A stretch of 64,000 nt of DNA from Unio delphinus. Its lineage: Eukaryota > Mollusca > Bivalvia > Unionida > Unionidae. Numbering within the stretch: the first letter of the stretch is position 1; every line of letters begins with the position of its first letter. The position numbers were made by a program, and so were the translations under genes. Under the pieces are notes generated by a model. That model ran no database searches. It was given only the letters and a program-made list of their open reading frames with translations, and was not told the origin of the DNA. Below, in pieces: positions 25,457-35,240 of the stretch. The stretch is taken from contig JAQISU010000070.1 in the NCBI GenBank assembly GCA_029339505.1, positions 2,969,501 to 3,033,500 on the forward strand, in the 5' to 3' direction.

Positions 25457-26057
25457 AGTTAATCGTACAAAAAAAAGCAGTAAACATTCCAGAAATATTT
25501 CTCATAGAAACAGGAAATGCACAGTATTTCATTCAAAAGCTTAAAACTTACGAAATATTTTATTTTTTAATGTTTTTTACATATATCCTTGGAATCATGG
25601 CACTGTGATGTCTAACTGGTCAAAAGAAAGAGAGTGACAGACAGACAGACAGAGACAGCGACAGTGGAAGAGAACATTTTTTAAATACAAATTACATATA
25701 ATTCGAGAAACTGTTTTAACTCTGATGAATTTCATTAATTTGTGCAGCTCCTGTGTTTATTAAAATTCCTTTATGAGTAAACCTTATTAACCTTCTTATG
25801 AGTGACGTATGTCCTGTTGACTCCTAATTTGTTCAAAAATACAATCTCTATGGTAACAAGTTACAAATACAATCTCTATGGTAACAAGTTACAAATACAA
25901 TCTCTATGGTAACAAGTTCAGCCAAATGCAGGATCACTTCATTAGTACATCAATTTCACTGAATATGAAACAAATCTGAGTTCATATTATCTTTGTCCCA
26001 AGTTTTATACAAATCTTATCAGAAATATGGTTTCCAGTGTGGTGAAAGCTCAGCCAA
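25457..26057. other. Spacer with a small 28-bp repeat
   Basis: Single-copy DNA except for three perfect copies of 'acaaatacaatctctatggt' plus aacaagtt at about 25838-25919 and a short GACA run near 25640. No gene recognised. Confidence 0.6.
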
Positions 26058-29000
26058 TCAGATGCACGATCATCACACTGATATGAATGGATCTTTTACA
26101 TCTAAGACAATCATATAGCATTGATATGAATGGATCTTTTACATCGAAGACAATCATATAACACTGATATGAATGGATCTTTTACATCTAAGACAATCAT
26201 AGATCATTGGTATGAATGGATCTTTTATATCAAAGACATTAATATAACATTGATATGAATGGATCTTTTACATCTAAGACAATCATATTACACTGATATG
26301 AATGGATCTTTTACATCTAAGACAATCATATAACATTGATATGAATGGATCTTTTACATCTAAGACAATCATATAGCATTGATATGAATGGATCTTTTAC
26401 ATCTAAGACAATCATATAGCATTGATATGAATGGATCTTTTACATCTAAGACAATCATATAACATTGATATGAATGGATCTTTTACATCTAAGACAATCA
26501 TATAACATTGATATGAATGGATCTTTTACATCTAAGACAATCATATTACACTGATATGAATGGATCTTTAACATCAAAGACAATCATATAGCATTGATAT
26601 GAATGGATCTTTTACATCTAAGACAATCATATAACATTGATATGAATGGATCTTTAACATCTAAGACAATCATATAGCTTTGATATGAATGGATCTTTTA
26701 CATCGAAGACAATCATATAGCTTTGATATGAATGGATCTTTTACATCGAAGACAATCATATAGCATTGATATGAATGAATCTTTAACATCTAAGACAATC
26801 ATATAGCTTTGATATGAATGGATCTTTTACATCAAAGACAATCATATAGCATTGATATGAATGGATCTTTTACATCGAAGACAATCATATAACACTGATA
26901 TGAATGGATCTTTAACATCTAAGACAATCATATAGCATTGATATGAATGGATCTTTTACATCTAAGACAATCATATAACATTGATATGAATGGATCTTTT
27001 ACATCGAAGACAGTCATATAGCATTGATATGAAAGGATCTTTTACATCTAAGACAATCATAGATCATTGGTATGAATAGATCTTTTACATCTAAGACAAT
27101 CATATAACATTGATATGAATGGATCTTTAACATCTAAGACAATCATATAGCATTGATATGAATGGATCTTTTACATCTAAGACAATCATATAACATTGAT
27201 ATGAATGGATCTTTTATATCAAAGACAATCATATAACACTGATATGAATGGATCTTTAACATCTAAGACAATCATAGATCATTGGTATGAATGGATCTTT
27301 TACATCAAAGACAATCATATAGCATTGATATGAATAGATCTTTTACATCAAAGACAATCATATAACATTGATATGAATGGATCTTTTACATCAAAGACAA
27401 TCATATAGCATTGATATGAATGGATCTTTTACATCTAAGACAATCATATAACATTGATATGAATGGATCTTTTACATCTAAGACAATCATATTACACTGA
27501 TATGAATGGATCTTTTACATAAAAAACAATCATATAACACTGATATGAATGGATCTTTTACATCTAAGACAATCATATAACATTGATATGAATGGATCTT
27601 TTACATCTAAGACAATCATATTACACTGATATGAATGGATCTTTTACATCTAAGACAATCATATTACACTGATATGAATGGATCTTTTACATCGAAGACA
27701 ATCATATAACACTGATATGAATGGATCTTTAACATCTAAGACAATCATATAGCTTTGATATGAATGGATCTTTTACATCTAAGACAATCATAGATCATTG
27801 GTATGAATAGATCTTTTACATCTAAGACAATCATATAACATTGATATGAATGGATCTTTAACATCTAAGACAATCATATAGCATTGATATGAATGGATCT
27901 TTTACATCTAAGACAATCATATAACATTGATATGAATGGATCTTTTATATCAAAGACAATCATATAACACTGATATGAATGGATCTTTAACATCTAAGAC
28001 AATCATAGATCATTGGTATGAATGGATCTTTTACATCAAAGACAATCATATAGCATTGATATGAATAGATCTTTTACATCAAAGACAATCATATAACATT
28101 GATATGAATAGATCTTTTACATCAAAGACAATCATATAACATTGATATGAATGGATCTTTAACATCTAAGACAATCATAGATCATTGGTATGAATGGATC
28201 TTTTACATCTAAGACAATCATATAACATTGATATGAATAGATCTTTTACATCTAAGACAATCATATAACATTGATATGAATAGATCTTTAACATCTAAGA
28301 CAATCATATAGCATTGATATGAATGGATCTTTTACATCTAAGACGATCATATAACATTGATATGAATGGATCTTTAACATCTAAGACAATCATATAGCAT
28401 TGATATGAATGGATCTTTTACATCAAAGACAATCATATAGCATTGATATAAATAGATCTTTTACATCAAAGACAATCATATAACATTGATATGAATGGAT
28501 CTTTAACATCTAAGACAATCATAGATCATTGGTATGAATGGATCTTTTACATCTAAGACAATCATAGATCATTGGTATGAATAGATCTTTTACATCAAAG
28601 ACAATCATATAGCATTGATATGAATGGATCTTTTACATCTAAGACGATCATATAACATTGATATGAATGGATCTTTAACATCTAAGACAATCATATAGCA
28701 TTGATATGAATGGATCTTTTACATCAAAGACAATCATATAGCATTGATATAAATAGATCTTTTACATCAAAGACAATCATATAACATTGATATGAATGGA
28801 TCTTTAACATCTAAGACAATCATAGATCATTGGTATGAATGGATCTTTTACATCTAAGACAATCATAGATCATTGGTATGAATAGATCTTTTACATCAAA
28901 GACAATCATATAGCATTGATATGAATGGATCTTTTACATCTAAGACAATCATATAACATTGATATGAATGGATCTTTTACATCAAAGACAATCATATAAC

Positions 29001-29175
29001 ACTGATATGAATGGATCTTTAACATCTAAGACAATCATAGATCATTGGTATGAATGGATCTTTTACATCAAAGACAATCATATAGCATTGATATGAATAG
29101 ATCTTTTACATCAAAGACAATCATATAACATTGATATGAATGGATCTTTTACATCAAAGACAATCATATAGCATT
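26058..29175. repeat. 43-bp satellite, left arm
   Basis: About 73 tandem copies of a 43-bp unit: 'catatagcattgatatgaat' plus 'ggatcttttacatctaagac' plus aat. Variant units recur in fixed order; for example the rare 'gatataaatagatc' variant appears at about 28445 and 28746, seven units apart. The array is broken at 29175/29176 by the virus-like element and resumes at 43826. Confidence 0.97.
29171..29175. other. Target site duplication, left copy
   Basis: gcatt immediately before the left terminus. The same five bases follow the right terminus at 43826-43830. Joining the flanks with one gcatt removed restores the normal satellite phrase catatagcattgatatg, which proves precise insertion. Confidence 0.9.
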
Positions 29176-29440
29176 AGCAGCAGAGAGGGTGAATCCTACA
29201 ACGTTTTCAGACAAAATTTGATTGAAATCCTAAAACGAGCCTTCCTACGATCCTATTTTAACCAAAAAAAGGCGAACCCTACAACGTTTTCAGACAAAAA
29301 AATTGATTGAAATCTCCCTATGAAATCATTTTAACTAAAAAAATGAAAACGATTTTTTAATTAATTTTGGTCGCAACTTGTTGTCATACACCCTCTCTGC
29401 TGCTTAGTGATTTCATCACTGGGTTAATAAAAATAATAAA
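29176..29440 (+). repeat. Left terminal inverted repeat, 265 bp
   Basis: Matches the reverse complement of 43561-43825 almost perfectly. The 16-bp tip (agcagcagagagggtg) reappears in inverted orientation at 29389-29404, so the outer 229 bp are themselves bounded by inverted repeats. Inside are two imperfect direct copies, 83 bp apart, starting at 29192 and 29275 (cctacaacgttttcagacaa, then ttgattgaaatc). The inner part has a perfect small palindrome agtgatttcatcact. Confidence 0.95.
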
Positions 29441-29446
29441 ATGATT

Positions 29447-30118
29447 TTAACCGAATATTTGATCGAGTCCGATACGATATCGTGTCCGAGGATCATGTAG
29501 ATTTATTGTTGCGAATCCGTGCGGAGTCGACTGAGCATAACTAAAGAAATCTCGAAATTGATTGAAGTCCATATCAGAACACCATGTCTGCCAAATATTT
29601 CGTAGCGTATGAGTATCAACTCCGTTGAATACAGACAATAAATTACAGTTATCTCTGATGACTTTTGGAACCTGAGTGTAGCGTTGAGTGACATATATCA
29701 CGTCAGTGTTTTTATGCCTGCCTCTGGAAAAGATCCTAGCAGGATTTTTTTGTTTATCTAACATTATATCGTCGTATACGACTAAATTGTTAATATCTCC
29801 ATCAATATCATCAATGCTCAGTGCTTCATCGATATCGGTTATAAACTCAATAATACCCTCTCCGGATTTTTCTACCGCGCTGTCGTTAAAATCTTTTAGC
29901 ACTTCATAACATCGTTGATCATCTACGCTAGGGGCAATTAAATACAACTTATCCCACTTCATCCATCTCATTATTAAATTGAGCAACAATTGCGTTTTAC
30001 CGGATCCAGATGGCCCGATTATAATCATCCGGATAGAGTTTGGTAGCGCTGCATGATGCTTAATTGGTTCTCTTGTTTTAGTCGCTGAAAAATCAATTAT
30101 ATCCATATTTCTATACAT
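29447..30118 (-). CDS. DNA-packaging ATPase, FtsK/HerA (A32-like) family
   Basis: This 223-residue P-loop ATPase would drive viral DNA into preformed capsids. The Walker A motif GPSGSGKT lies at residues 35-42, the Walker B NLVVYDDIM at about 111-119, and a YVTQRY segment at 142-147 matches the family's third motif. Its length is usual for Polinton, adintovirus and virophage packaging ATPases. The stop codon lies only 6 bp from the left terminal repeat and the start is 5 bp from the divergent zinc-ribbon gene, so a shared AT-rich promoter must overlap the starts. The frame is intact. An ATG four codons downstream (Met5) could also serve. Confidence 0.92.
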   Translation of the reverse strand: MYRNMDIIDFSATKTREPIKHHAALPNSIRMIIIGPSGSGKTQLLLNLIMRWMKWDKLYLIAPSVDDQRCYEVLKDFNDSAVEKSGEGIIEFITDIDEALSIDDIDGDINNLVVYDDIMLDKQKNPARIFSRGRHKNTDVIYVTQRYTQVPKVIRDNCNLLSVFNGVDTHTLRNIWQTWCSDMDFNQFRDFFSYAQSTPHGFATINLHDPRTRYRIGLDQIFG

Positions 30119-30123
30119 AAATT

Positions 30124-30309
30124 ATGGATCTATATTGTGTGAAGTGTAAAACGCGTACTGGCACAGATGACTTGACGACGATTACAACTAAAAATAACCG
30201 ATCAGCGCTTTCTGGTAAATGCGTGCAATGTGGTACAAAGAAATTTAGATTTGTGTCTATGAAATCTGATTTAAAAAAAAACGAGGAGGTGATATCGCAG
30301 CCAAATTAG
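30124..30309 (+). CDS. Small zinc-ribbon protein, DUF5679-like
   Basis: A 61-residue protein with two CxxC pairs (YCVKCK near residue 4 and KCVQCG near 33), the pattern of a zinc ribbon. It closely resembles the DUF5679 family seen in many Polinton-like and adintovirus-like genomes, whose function is not established. It overlaps the phospholipase A2 domain that follows in the -1 frame. Near its end lies a run of nine A within the heptamer A AAA AAC (30276-30282), in exactly the frame needed for -1 ribosomal slippage. The short zero-frame tail after it, ending QPN, looks dispensable. It may therefore be the N-terminal part of a longer frameshift product. Confidence 0.8.
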   Translation: MDLYCVKCKTRTGTDDLTTITTKNNRSALSGKCVQCGTKKFRFVSMKSDLKKNEEVISQPN

Positions 30310-30641
30310 CAAAACTCCCTGGAACCCCATGGGCAAAGTACCCCGGAGAAAAGCACCTCCCAGGATATAGCTACTGTGGACCGGGAACCAGACTTGATAT
30401 CAGACTCAATAATCAAAATCAACCCAACCCCGGTGAAGAACCAATAAACGCCATTGATAAGGCCTGTCACCTTCATGATGTTGCTTATAAAAGCAGCAAT
30501 CTGCAACACAGGCATCTAGCAGATGTGAAATTAATTCATGCGTTAAATGCTATTCCTGATAAATCCTTCAAAGAAAAATTGGCTTCATTTTTAATAAAAT
30601 CGGCTATGAAAAGTAAATTGATGTTAGGTGCCGGTAATTAA
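30270..30641 (+). CDS. Parvovirus-type phospholipase A2 domain, no start codon of its own
   Basis: An open frame of about 123 codons that encodes a compact secreted-PLA2-like domain of the kind parvoviruses carry in their minor capsid protein to breach endosomes. The calcium-binding loop YCGPGT is present, as is the catalytic helix DKACHLHDVAY with the His-Asp pair. The frame opens only after tga at 30267-30269 and has no ATG before the catalytic core; the first Met is near the C-terminus. Expression therefore needs either -1 frameshifting from the zinc-ribbon gene at A AAA AAC, splicing, or a non-AUG start. An assembly error in the A9 tract is the simple alternative: one extra A would fuse the two. 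It ends 4 bp before the integrase ATG. Confidence 0.85.
   Translation, partial: FKKKRGGDIAAKLAKLPGTPWAKYPGEKHLPGYSYCGPGTRLDIRLNNQNQPNPGEEPINAIDKACHLHDVAYKSSNLQHRHLADVKLIHALNAIPDKSFKEKLASFLIKSAMKSKLMLGAGN
30276..30282 (+). promoter_or_regulatory. Candidate -1 ribosomal frameshift site (A AAA AAC)
   Basis: Read in the zinc-ribbon frame the heptamer is exactly A AAA AAC, a canonical X XXY YYZ slippery site. Slippage moves ribosomes into the phospholipase frame, which becomes open just upstream at 30270. A possible downstream stem pairs ggaggtg (30285-30291) with cacctcc (30354-30360), though its 2-nt spacer is shorter than usual. Confidence 0.6.
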
Positions 30642-30645
30642 TAAT

Positions 30646-31362
30646 ATGGAATCAATTTATTATTCCCCAAGAGGATACTGGAGGGGTAACGCTGCAATCA
30701 ATAAACTCGCTAGAGCTGCAAAAGTGAAAAAAACCACTGCGGCTAATTGGTTATCCAAACAGGCACTATGGCAAATTTATCTACCACCGCCTAAACAAAT
30801 TCAATTCTCGCATTTTGATGTGACCGCTCCTAATGAAGTTCATCAGGCTGATATATTATTTCTGCCACATGATCGTGGTTACAAATATGTGTTAACCGTA
30901 GTTGATGTTGCGAGTCGATACAAAGAAGCAGAACCGCTGAAAACAAAATCGGCCACTGAAGTCGCTTCTGCATTTGAAAGGATTTATCGACGAGGTTCTC
31001 TGCACTGGCCAAATCTGTTACAAGTTGATCCTGGCAAGGAATTTCAGGGTGCAGTGTTATCTACAATGAAACATCATAATGTCACCATACGACGAGGGCA
31101 TACTGCGCTACATCGCGATCAGGCCATTGTAGAACGATTTAATCGGACGATTGCTGAGCGGTTATTTGGATATCAATACGCAAAAGAATTCATTCAAGAA
31201 AAGCGATCCAGTGAATGGGTTAAAAGATTACCATCTGTGATTACTGCACTGAATAACGAGATTACTAGAACAATCAACATGAAACCTATCAACGCGATTA
31301 AAAAGAAGTCAATACCCGTACAACCACATGACCGAGATTGTTATTTTTTCTGTCTACGGTGA
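30646..31362 (+). CDS. Retrovirus-type (rve) integrase, C-terminus probably truncated
   Basis: A 238-residue DDE integrase of the Polinton/adintovirus type, which inserts the linear DNA into the host genome and makes the target duplication. An N-terminal helical segment (NWLSKQALWQIY) precedes the RNase H-fold core. Catalytic acidic residues are in HQADILFL, LLQVDPGKEF and DQAIVERFNR, with typical spacing. I start it at the ATG at 30646, which has the TAATATG context shared by neighbours; the frame extends upstream only to a GTG. After the core (NMKPINAIKKK) the protein ends within about 20 residues, in sequence antisense to the replicase. The C-terminal domain expected in this family is missing, which suggests a deletion joined it to the convergent gene. 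Confidence 0.88.
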   Translation: MESIYYSPRGYWRGNAAINKLARAAKVKKTTAANWLSKQALWQIYLPPPKQIQFSHFDVTAPNEVHQADILFLPHDRGYKYVLTVVDVASRYKEAEPLKTKSATEVASAFERIYRRGSLHWPNLLQVDPGKEFQGAVLSTMKHHNVTIRRGHTALHRDQAIVERFNRTIAERLFGYQYAKEFIQEKRSSEWVKRLPSVITALNNEITRTINMKPINAIKKKSIPVQPHDRDCYFFCLR

Positions 31363-34300
31363 ATTGGCGAGGATCCTTATCCGAATACTGCCAACGCATT
31401 ATACAATTGCAACTCGCGCAGTGATTATTCTGTTGTTTCTTCAAAGTGATTATTAATTCAGCATCAATATCAAATTCTCGTTGTTTTTTTTTGTCCTGTT
31501 GTTTGTAACCGGAGAGTTTTTTATTAATGATGCTAACATCAATATCACTTATTGTTGTGTCATTATCATCGAAAACAACTCTTCGAAGTTGATTTATGTT
31601 TCGTACTCTGGATACTGCGAGATAGACTAAATTTGACCATTCGATGCGATTATCTACCATCCAAACAATTGTATCCGATATAGTCAATCCCTGTGAAGAG
31701 TGTATTGTTGCTGCGTATCCTAGCGTCCACGGGGATTTATTAGCACGCAATGCATCTTCAACGACATTGATATCAACCAGCACAATATCATTTAATACCA
31801 GAATTTGTTTTTCACTCTGTCCTGGAATATCAACTTCAATATTTTGTTTTCGTGTATCCGATGGCCTATAACAAAGGGGTACTGGAAGCGTTGCAAATTT
31901 TTCTTTATGCAATTCAAATAACTTCATCTGAAGTGTATCCCTGACTATTTTTCTACTTGCAATGATCAAATCGTTTGGTCTCCACGCTTCCCAGAAATCA
32001 TTCATTGGAGTTTCTGAAATCACTTCACGCGCTATTTCGCATTGGATTCTATCCGGTTGTAATCTAATTAGTTTCTTAAATTCTCGTAATCGTTCATCAA
32101 GTGATCTATAATCAGTGGTGATTTCTTCATAGTAGTCTACAAAACCCTTTAGCCATTCATGTGGAGATGCACCGACAAATGGTGGTGGTTGGCCTTGATC
32201 CCCGCACATGACGACTTTTGTGTTTTTGGTTAACAACCACTCAAGAAATGTTTTTAATACATCTAATGACACTGTGCATATTTCATCCCAGATTATGATT
32301 TCAGGAATGAATTTATCACCCATTCGATCAGGAGTCCATTTGTCACCTTTCCATCGAAAGAAGCTGTGATAAGTGCAAGCATTTACCCCTCGTTGTATCA
32401 TCTCTCTGGCGAGTCTGTGAGTCGGTGTTAGCACAATCATGTTAGTAGAAATACAAGTATTTCCACCACCACGAAATAATTCAATTGCACGAGTTGTCTT
32501 TCCTGACCCACCACAACCGTTTAAATAAACTGTCTTGTATCTACATACTGGATCAGATACCGGTGGTGCATTAGAAAATTCTGATTGAATTTCAATACGG
32601 TTACAACAAAGATATTTATCATCCATGGCAACGTCTGCGGATTCACAATACTCATGTAGCATCTCTTTTTTAAATCGCCAACGCCCCCAATTTTCTTCGG
32701 GATCTGTGAATGCCGCTACAGCTGATTTGTACTTATTGTGTATATACATCGAATCAGTGGCCACTCTAACCGCGGTATTAGGAAATCTATTTATCATCGA
32801 AAATAGATTAATAGAAGCATAGGCTAACATTGAACTTCTCAAATGTGTGTACTGGGAATTATATCCATCACAGTAGGTAACAACCGTACCTAATTTCTCA
32901 CCATTGGATAGAAAAGCATCCTTACGGGATACAAGTTTTCCCTGTTTCATTAAATCCGCTACAATAAAATCGTATTCAGCGACATCTATGATCAACCGCG
33001 AAGAATATTTTGCGTTATCGTATCGTCCACCCTGGGTAAATTTACCGATTATTCTTCTTCCGAGATCTTTTGCTTGTTCTTTTTTAATTTCAAATAATTT
33101 CTTAGACCAATTTATGATTTCTTCTTCACTGAAATCTGGAAACTGTTTTCGTAGTTCGTTGATTATTCTATCTAGATTGGGTTGTGGTAGCCAAACTTCT
33201 TTCTGAGCTCGATAGCATATAATAGCATCGGAAACAATCAACGATATTAGCATACCACAATCAATCATATATCTCAATAGCACTATTGGCATCCAGTGTT
33301 TTTCAGATAGGTGTCTACCGAGCCAAACATAACTACACGGATGTAACCCTGTAGCTAATTCGAATGATATCACACGAGCGAATCCGGTTAAATCAAAATC
33401 AGGCAATGGTCCATTAATCGCAACACGAGTCATTTCATGCGTGGGGTGTCCAAATCGTTTGAAGTACTCAGCGCATTCCCCATACCCGAGAAAACTTCCG
33501 GGATAACACGCGGCTATATCAATTGAAATCATACCATCACGTGAGTATTTCGTATTCCACAGTCCTCCATGACCAAATTCGACGCAACTCAATTTAACAT
33601 CTTCGAGAAAATCACTTCGTGTTGGACGCCATGAGTTTTTTTCTCTTGCGAAGTGAGCTACCACTGATGGAATAGTAAAACTATCCGTGAGTAGTTTTTC
33701 ATGGGAATTCTGCGGTGAAAAATCACTAGCGATTTTTCTCATTCTGTTATCTAATTCTTCAATGCGATATAATTCACCATTTGGTTTTACAAATTGATCG
33801 AATTCTTCATCACTTCTAAGTAACCACACTGACACAGGATCATCTTTACACAACGCATGAATAGCATCGAATAATCTCTCTTCATAGAAAACATCCCCGA
33901 CGAACTCCTTAGGGATATATTTCACGGTTCGTTCTCGTGGAAATATTGTTACCGCAGGTGTCCACGCGTGTTTGTTATGATCAATAATCTGTATTGGTGC
34001 TCCATTTTTGTTATATTTCGGTTCGTATAAAACCTCTCCGGTTATCGTCATAACGGTTATTGGGAATCGTAATGATGTTTCTAATTTAGCTATATCAGAA
34101 ATCTTTGCACCATGCTGTTTCACTGTCAGTTCCCACTCGGTTATTTTCCTACGTCGCAGATCAGTTAGTTTATTTCCTCGGGATGCATTTGTGAAGTGTT
34201 CTAGTATTCGTTCTGCTACACAATTAAGCCCTGACGAATATTTCATAGGAGCTAGTTTTGCGATATCGGGTTTATCATTTAACGGATATATCCCATAAAC

Positions 34301-35143
34301 CATTGCTGTTACGGGATAAGATCTTTCGTAGTATGGTTTATCAATGCCGGTTAGAATCCCTGGTTTGGAATCTCTGCTCACAATGACAGCTTTTTTATTC
34401 TTGAGGATTGGTTCAAATTTATCCTTAATAATCCATTTGCCATCGACTTCGATAATGAATTTGATTCGGAAAAAATGCCGTTTTTCCCCAACACGTGAAA
34501 TTATCACTGCTGCTTTTTCATCAGTCATGGTAGCATCAACAACACCATCAATTCGAAATGTTGACCAACAATAAGATGCTCCATCACGCTTGAATTCATT
34601 AAAACAGTCTCTGATTTTACTAATCATGGCTTTATCAAGAATTGTATTCTTTGGTGTATTAGAAACTATATCGAGATTGAATTGAGCATCTTTCCAGGGG
34701 TAATCTCTCTTGGACGTTTTTTTTGGTTTATCGCGATTAAATCTAGGATTGATTTTGTTACGTTTTTTGGGTCTATCGAGATTAAATCTAGGACTGATTT
34801 TCAATAATCTCTTAAACTCTTTCATGTTTCCGTCTCTTGGACGTTTGTTACGTTTTATGGGTCTATCGAGATTAAATCTAGGACTGATTTTCAATAATCT
34901 CTTAAACTCTTTCATGTTTCCGTCTCTTGGACGTTTGTTACGTTTTTTGGGTCTATCGAGATTAAATCTAGGACTGATTTTCAATAATCTCTTAAACTCT
35001 TTCATGTTTCCGTCTCTTGGACGTTTGTTACGTTTTTTGGGTCTATCGAGATTAAATCTAGGACTGATTTTCAATAATCTCTTAAACTCCTTATCAGCAT
35101 TGAATTCAGCATTTTTCGAAGTCAATCTCTTGAACTCTTTCAT
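31298..35143 (-). CDS. Replicase: family-B-like DNA polymerase, SF1 helicase and partial HNH nuclease in one chain
   Basis: A single 1281-codon frame. Residues about 18-135 are four 30-residue basic repeats (KRLLKISPRFNLDRPKKRNK type) that look like nuclear-localisation or DNA-binding tracts. The polymerase palm has motif A SIDIAACYPGSF (about 540), a KFTQGGRYDNAKYSS segment (about 700) and motif C VRVATDSMYIH (about 794). A superfamily 1 helicase follows: Walker A NGCGGSGKTT (about 875), Walker B IIIWDE, motif III CGDQGQPPP, and a TIHSSQGLT / YLAVSRVRN end. The last 45 residues begin an HNH fold (HCASC, FTVDRKNNNLGH) that is cut before its last Cys pair. I recall the same order of domains in repetitive proteins of arbuscular mycorrhizal fungi. 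It is not the protein-primed polymerase typical of Polintons, and no clear 3'-5' exonuclease is visible. Confidence 0.88.
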   Translation of the reverse strand: MKEFKRLTSKNAEFNADKEFKRLLKISPRFNLDRPKKRNKRPRDGNMKEFKRLLKISPRFNLDRPKKRNKRPRDGNMKEFKRLLKISPRFNLDRPIKRNKRPRDGNMKEFKRLLKISPRFNLDRPKKRNKINPRFNRDKPKKTSKRDYPWKDAQFNLDIVSNTPKNTILDKAMISKIRDCFNEFKRDGASYCWSTFRIDGVVDATMTDEKAAVIISRVGEKRHFFRIKFIIEVDGKWIIKDKFEPILKNKKAVIVSRDSKPGILTGIDKPYYERSYPVTAMVYGIYPLNDKPDIAKLAPMKYSSGLNCVAERILEHFTNASRGNKLTDLRRRKITEWELTVKQHGAKISDIAKLETSLRFPITVMTITGEVLYEPKYNKNGAPIQIIDHNKHAWTPAVTIFPRERTVKYIPKEFVGDVFYEERLFDAIHALCKDDPVSVWLLRSDEEFDQFVKPNGELYRIEELDNRMRKIASDFSPQNSHEKLLTDSFTIPSVVAHFAREKNSWRPTRSDFLEDVKLSCVEFGHGGLWNTKYSRDGMISIDIAACYPGSFLGYGECAEYFKRFGHPTHEMTRVAINGPLPDFDLTGFARVISFELATGLHPCSYVWLGRHLSEKHWMPIVLLRYMIDCGMLISLIVSDAIICYRAQKEVWLPQPNLDRIINELRKQFPDFSEEEIINWSKKLFEIKKEQAKDLGRRIIGKFTQGGRYDNAKYSSRLIIDVAEYDFIVADLMKQGKLVSRKDAFLSNGEKLGTVVTYCDGYNSQYTHLRSSMLAYASINLFSMINRFPNTAVRVATDSMYIHNKYKSAVAAFTDPEENWGRWRFKKEMLHEYCESADVAMDDKYLCCNRIEIQSEFSNAPPVSDPVCRYKTVYLNGCGGSGKTTRAIELFRGGGNTCISTNMIVLTPTHRLAREMIQRGVNACTYHSFFRWKGDKWTPDRMGDKFIPEIIIWDEICTVSLDVLKTFLEWLLTKNTKVVMCGDQGQPPPFVGASPHEWLKGFVDYYEEITTDYRSLDERLREFKKLIRLQPDRIQCEIAREVISETPMNDFWEAWRPNDLIIASRKIVRDTLQMKLFELHKEKFATLPVPLCYRPSDTRKQNIEVDIPGQSEKQILVLNDIVLVDINVVEDALRANKSPWTLGYAATIHSSQGLTISDTIVWMVDNRIEWSNLVYLAVSRVRNINQLRRVVFDDNDTTISDIDVSIINKKLSGYKQQDKKKQREFDIDAELIITLKKQQNNHCASCNCIMRWQYSDKDPRQFTVDRKNNNLGHVVVRVLTSF
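34771..35085 (-). repeat. 90-bp in-frame tandem repeat in the replicase N-terminus
   Basis: Repeats at exactly 90-bp steps (34771, 34861, 34951, 35041), nearly identical, each coding a 30-residue basic unit. The near identity shows recent expansion; copy number probably varies between insertions. Confidence 0.92.
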
Positions 35144-35240
35144 GCTATACTAAAAACAAGTCTCTAAATGAAAGATTTATGTATAATGAATCCCTGCAAA
35201 TGAATCAGTCATTGAATTAGACAAATAGTATAGTATACGA

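Noticed and set aside
26058..29175. Possible CRISPR-like array
   Set aside because: The 43-bp units are contiguous with no unique spacers, in animal DNA; it is ordinary satellite.
29171..29176. 6-bp target duplication as in typical Polintons
   Set aside because: The flanking six bases are agcatt on the left and gcattg on the right, so only five bases (gcatt) are shared with the ends placed at AGCAGCAG/CTGCTGCT.
30628..30645. Upstream start for the integrase
   Set aside because: The frame extends upstream only to a GTG; the ATG at 30646 has the AT-rich context shared by other starts in the element and avoids overlap with the phospholipase stop.
34710..35153. 147-residue plus-strand frame with Leu/Arg repeats
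   Set aside because: Antisense shadow of the replicase N-terminal repeats; the minus-strand frame has the conserved domains.
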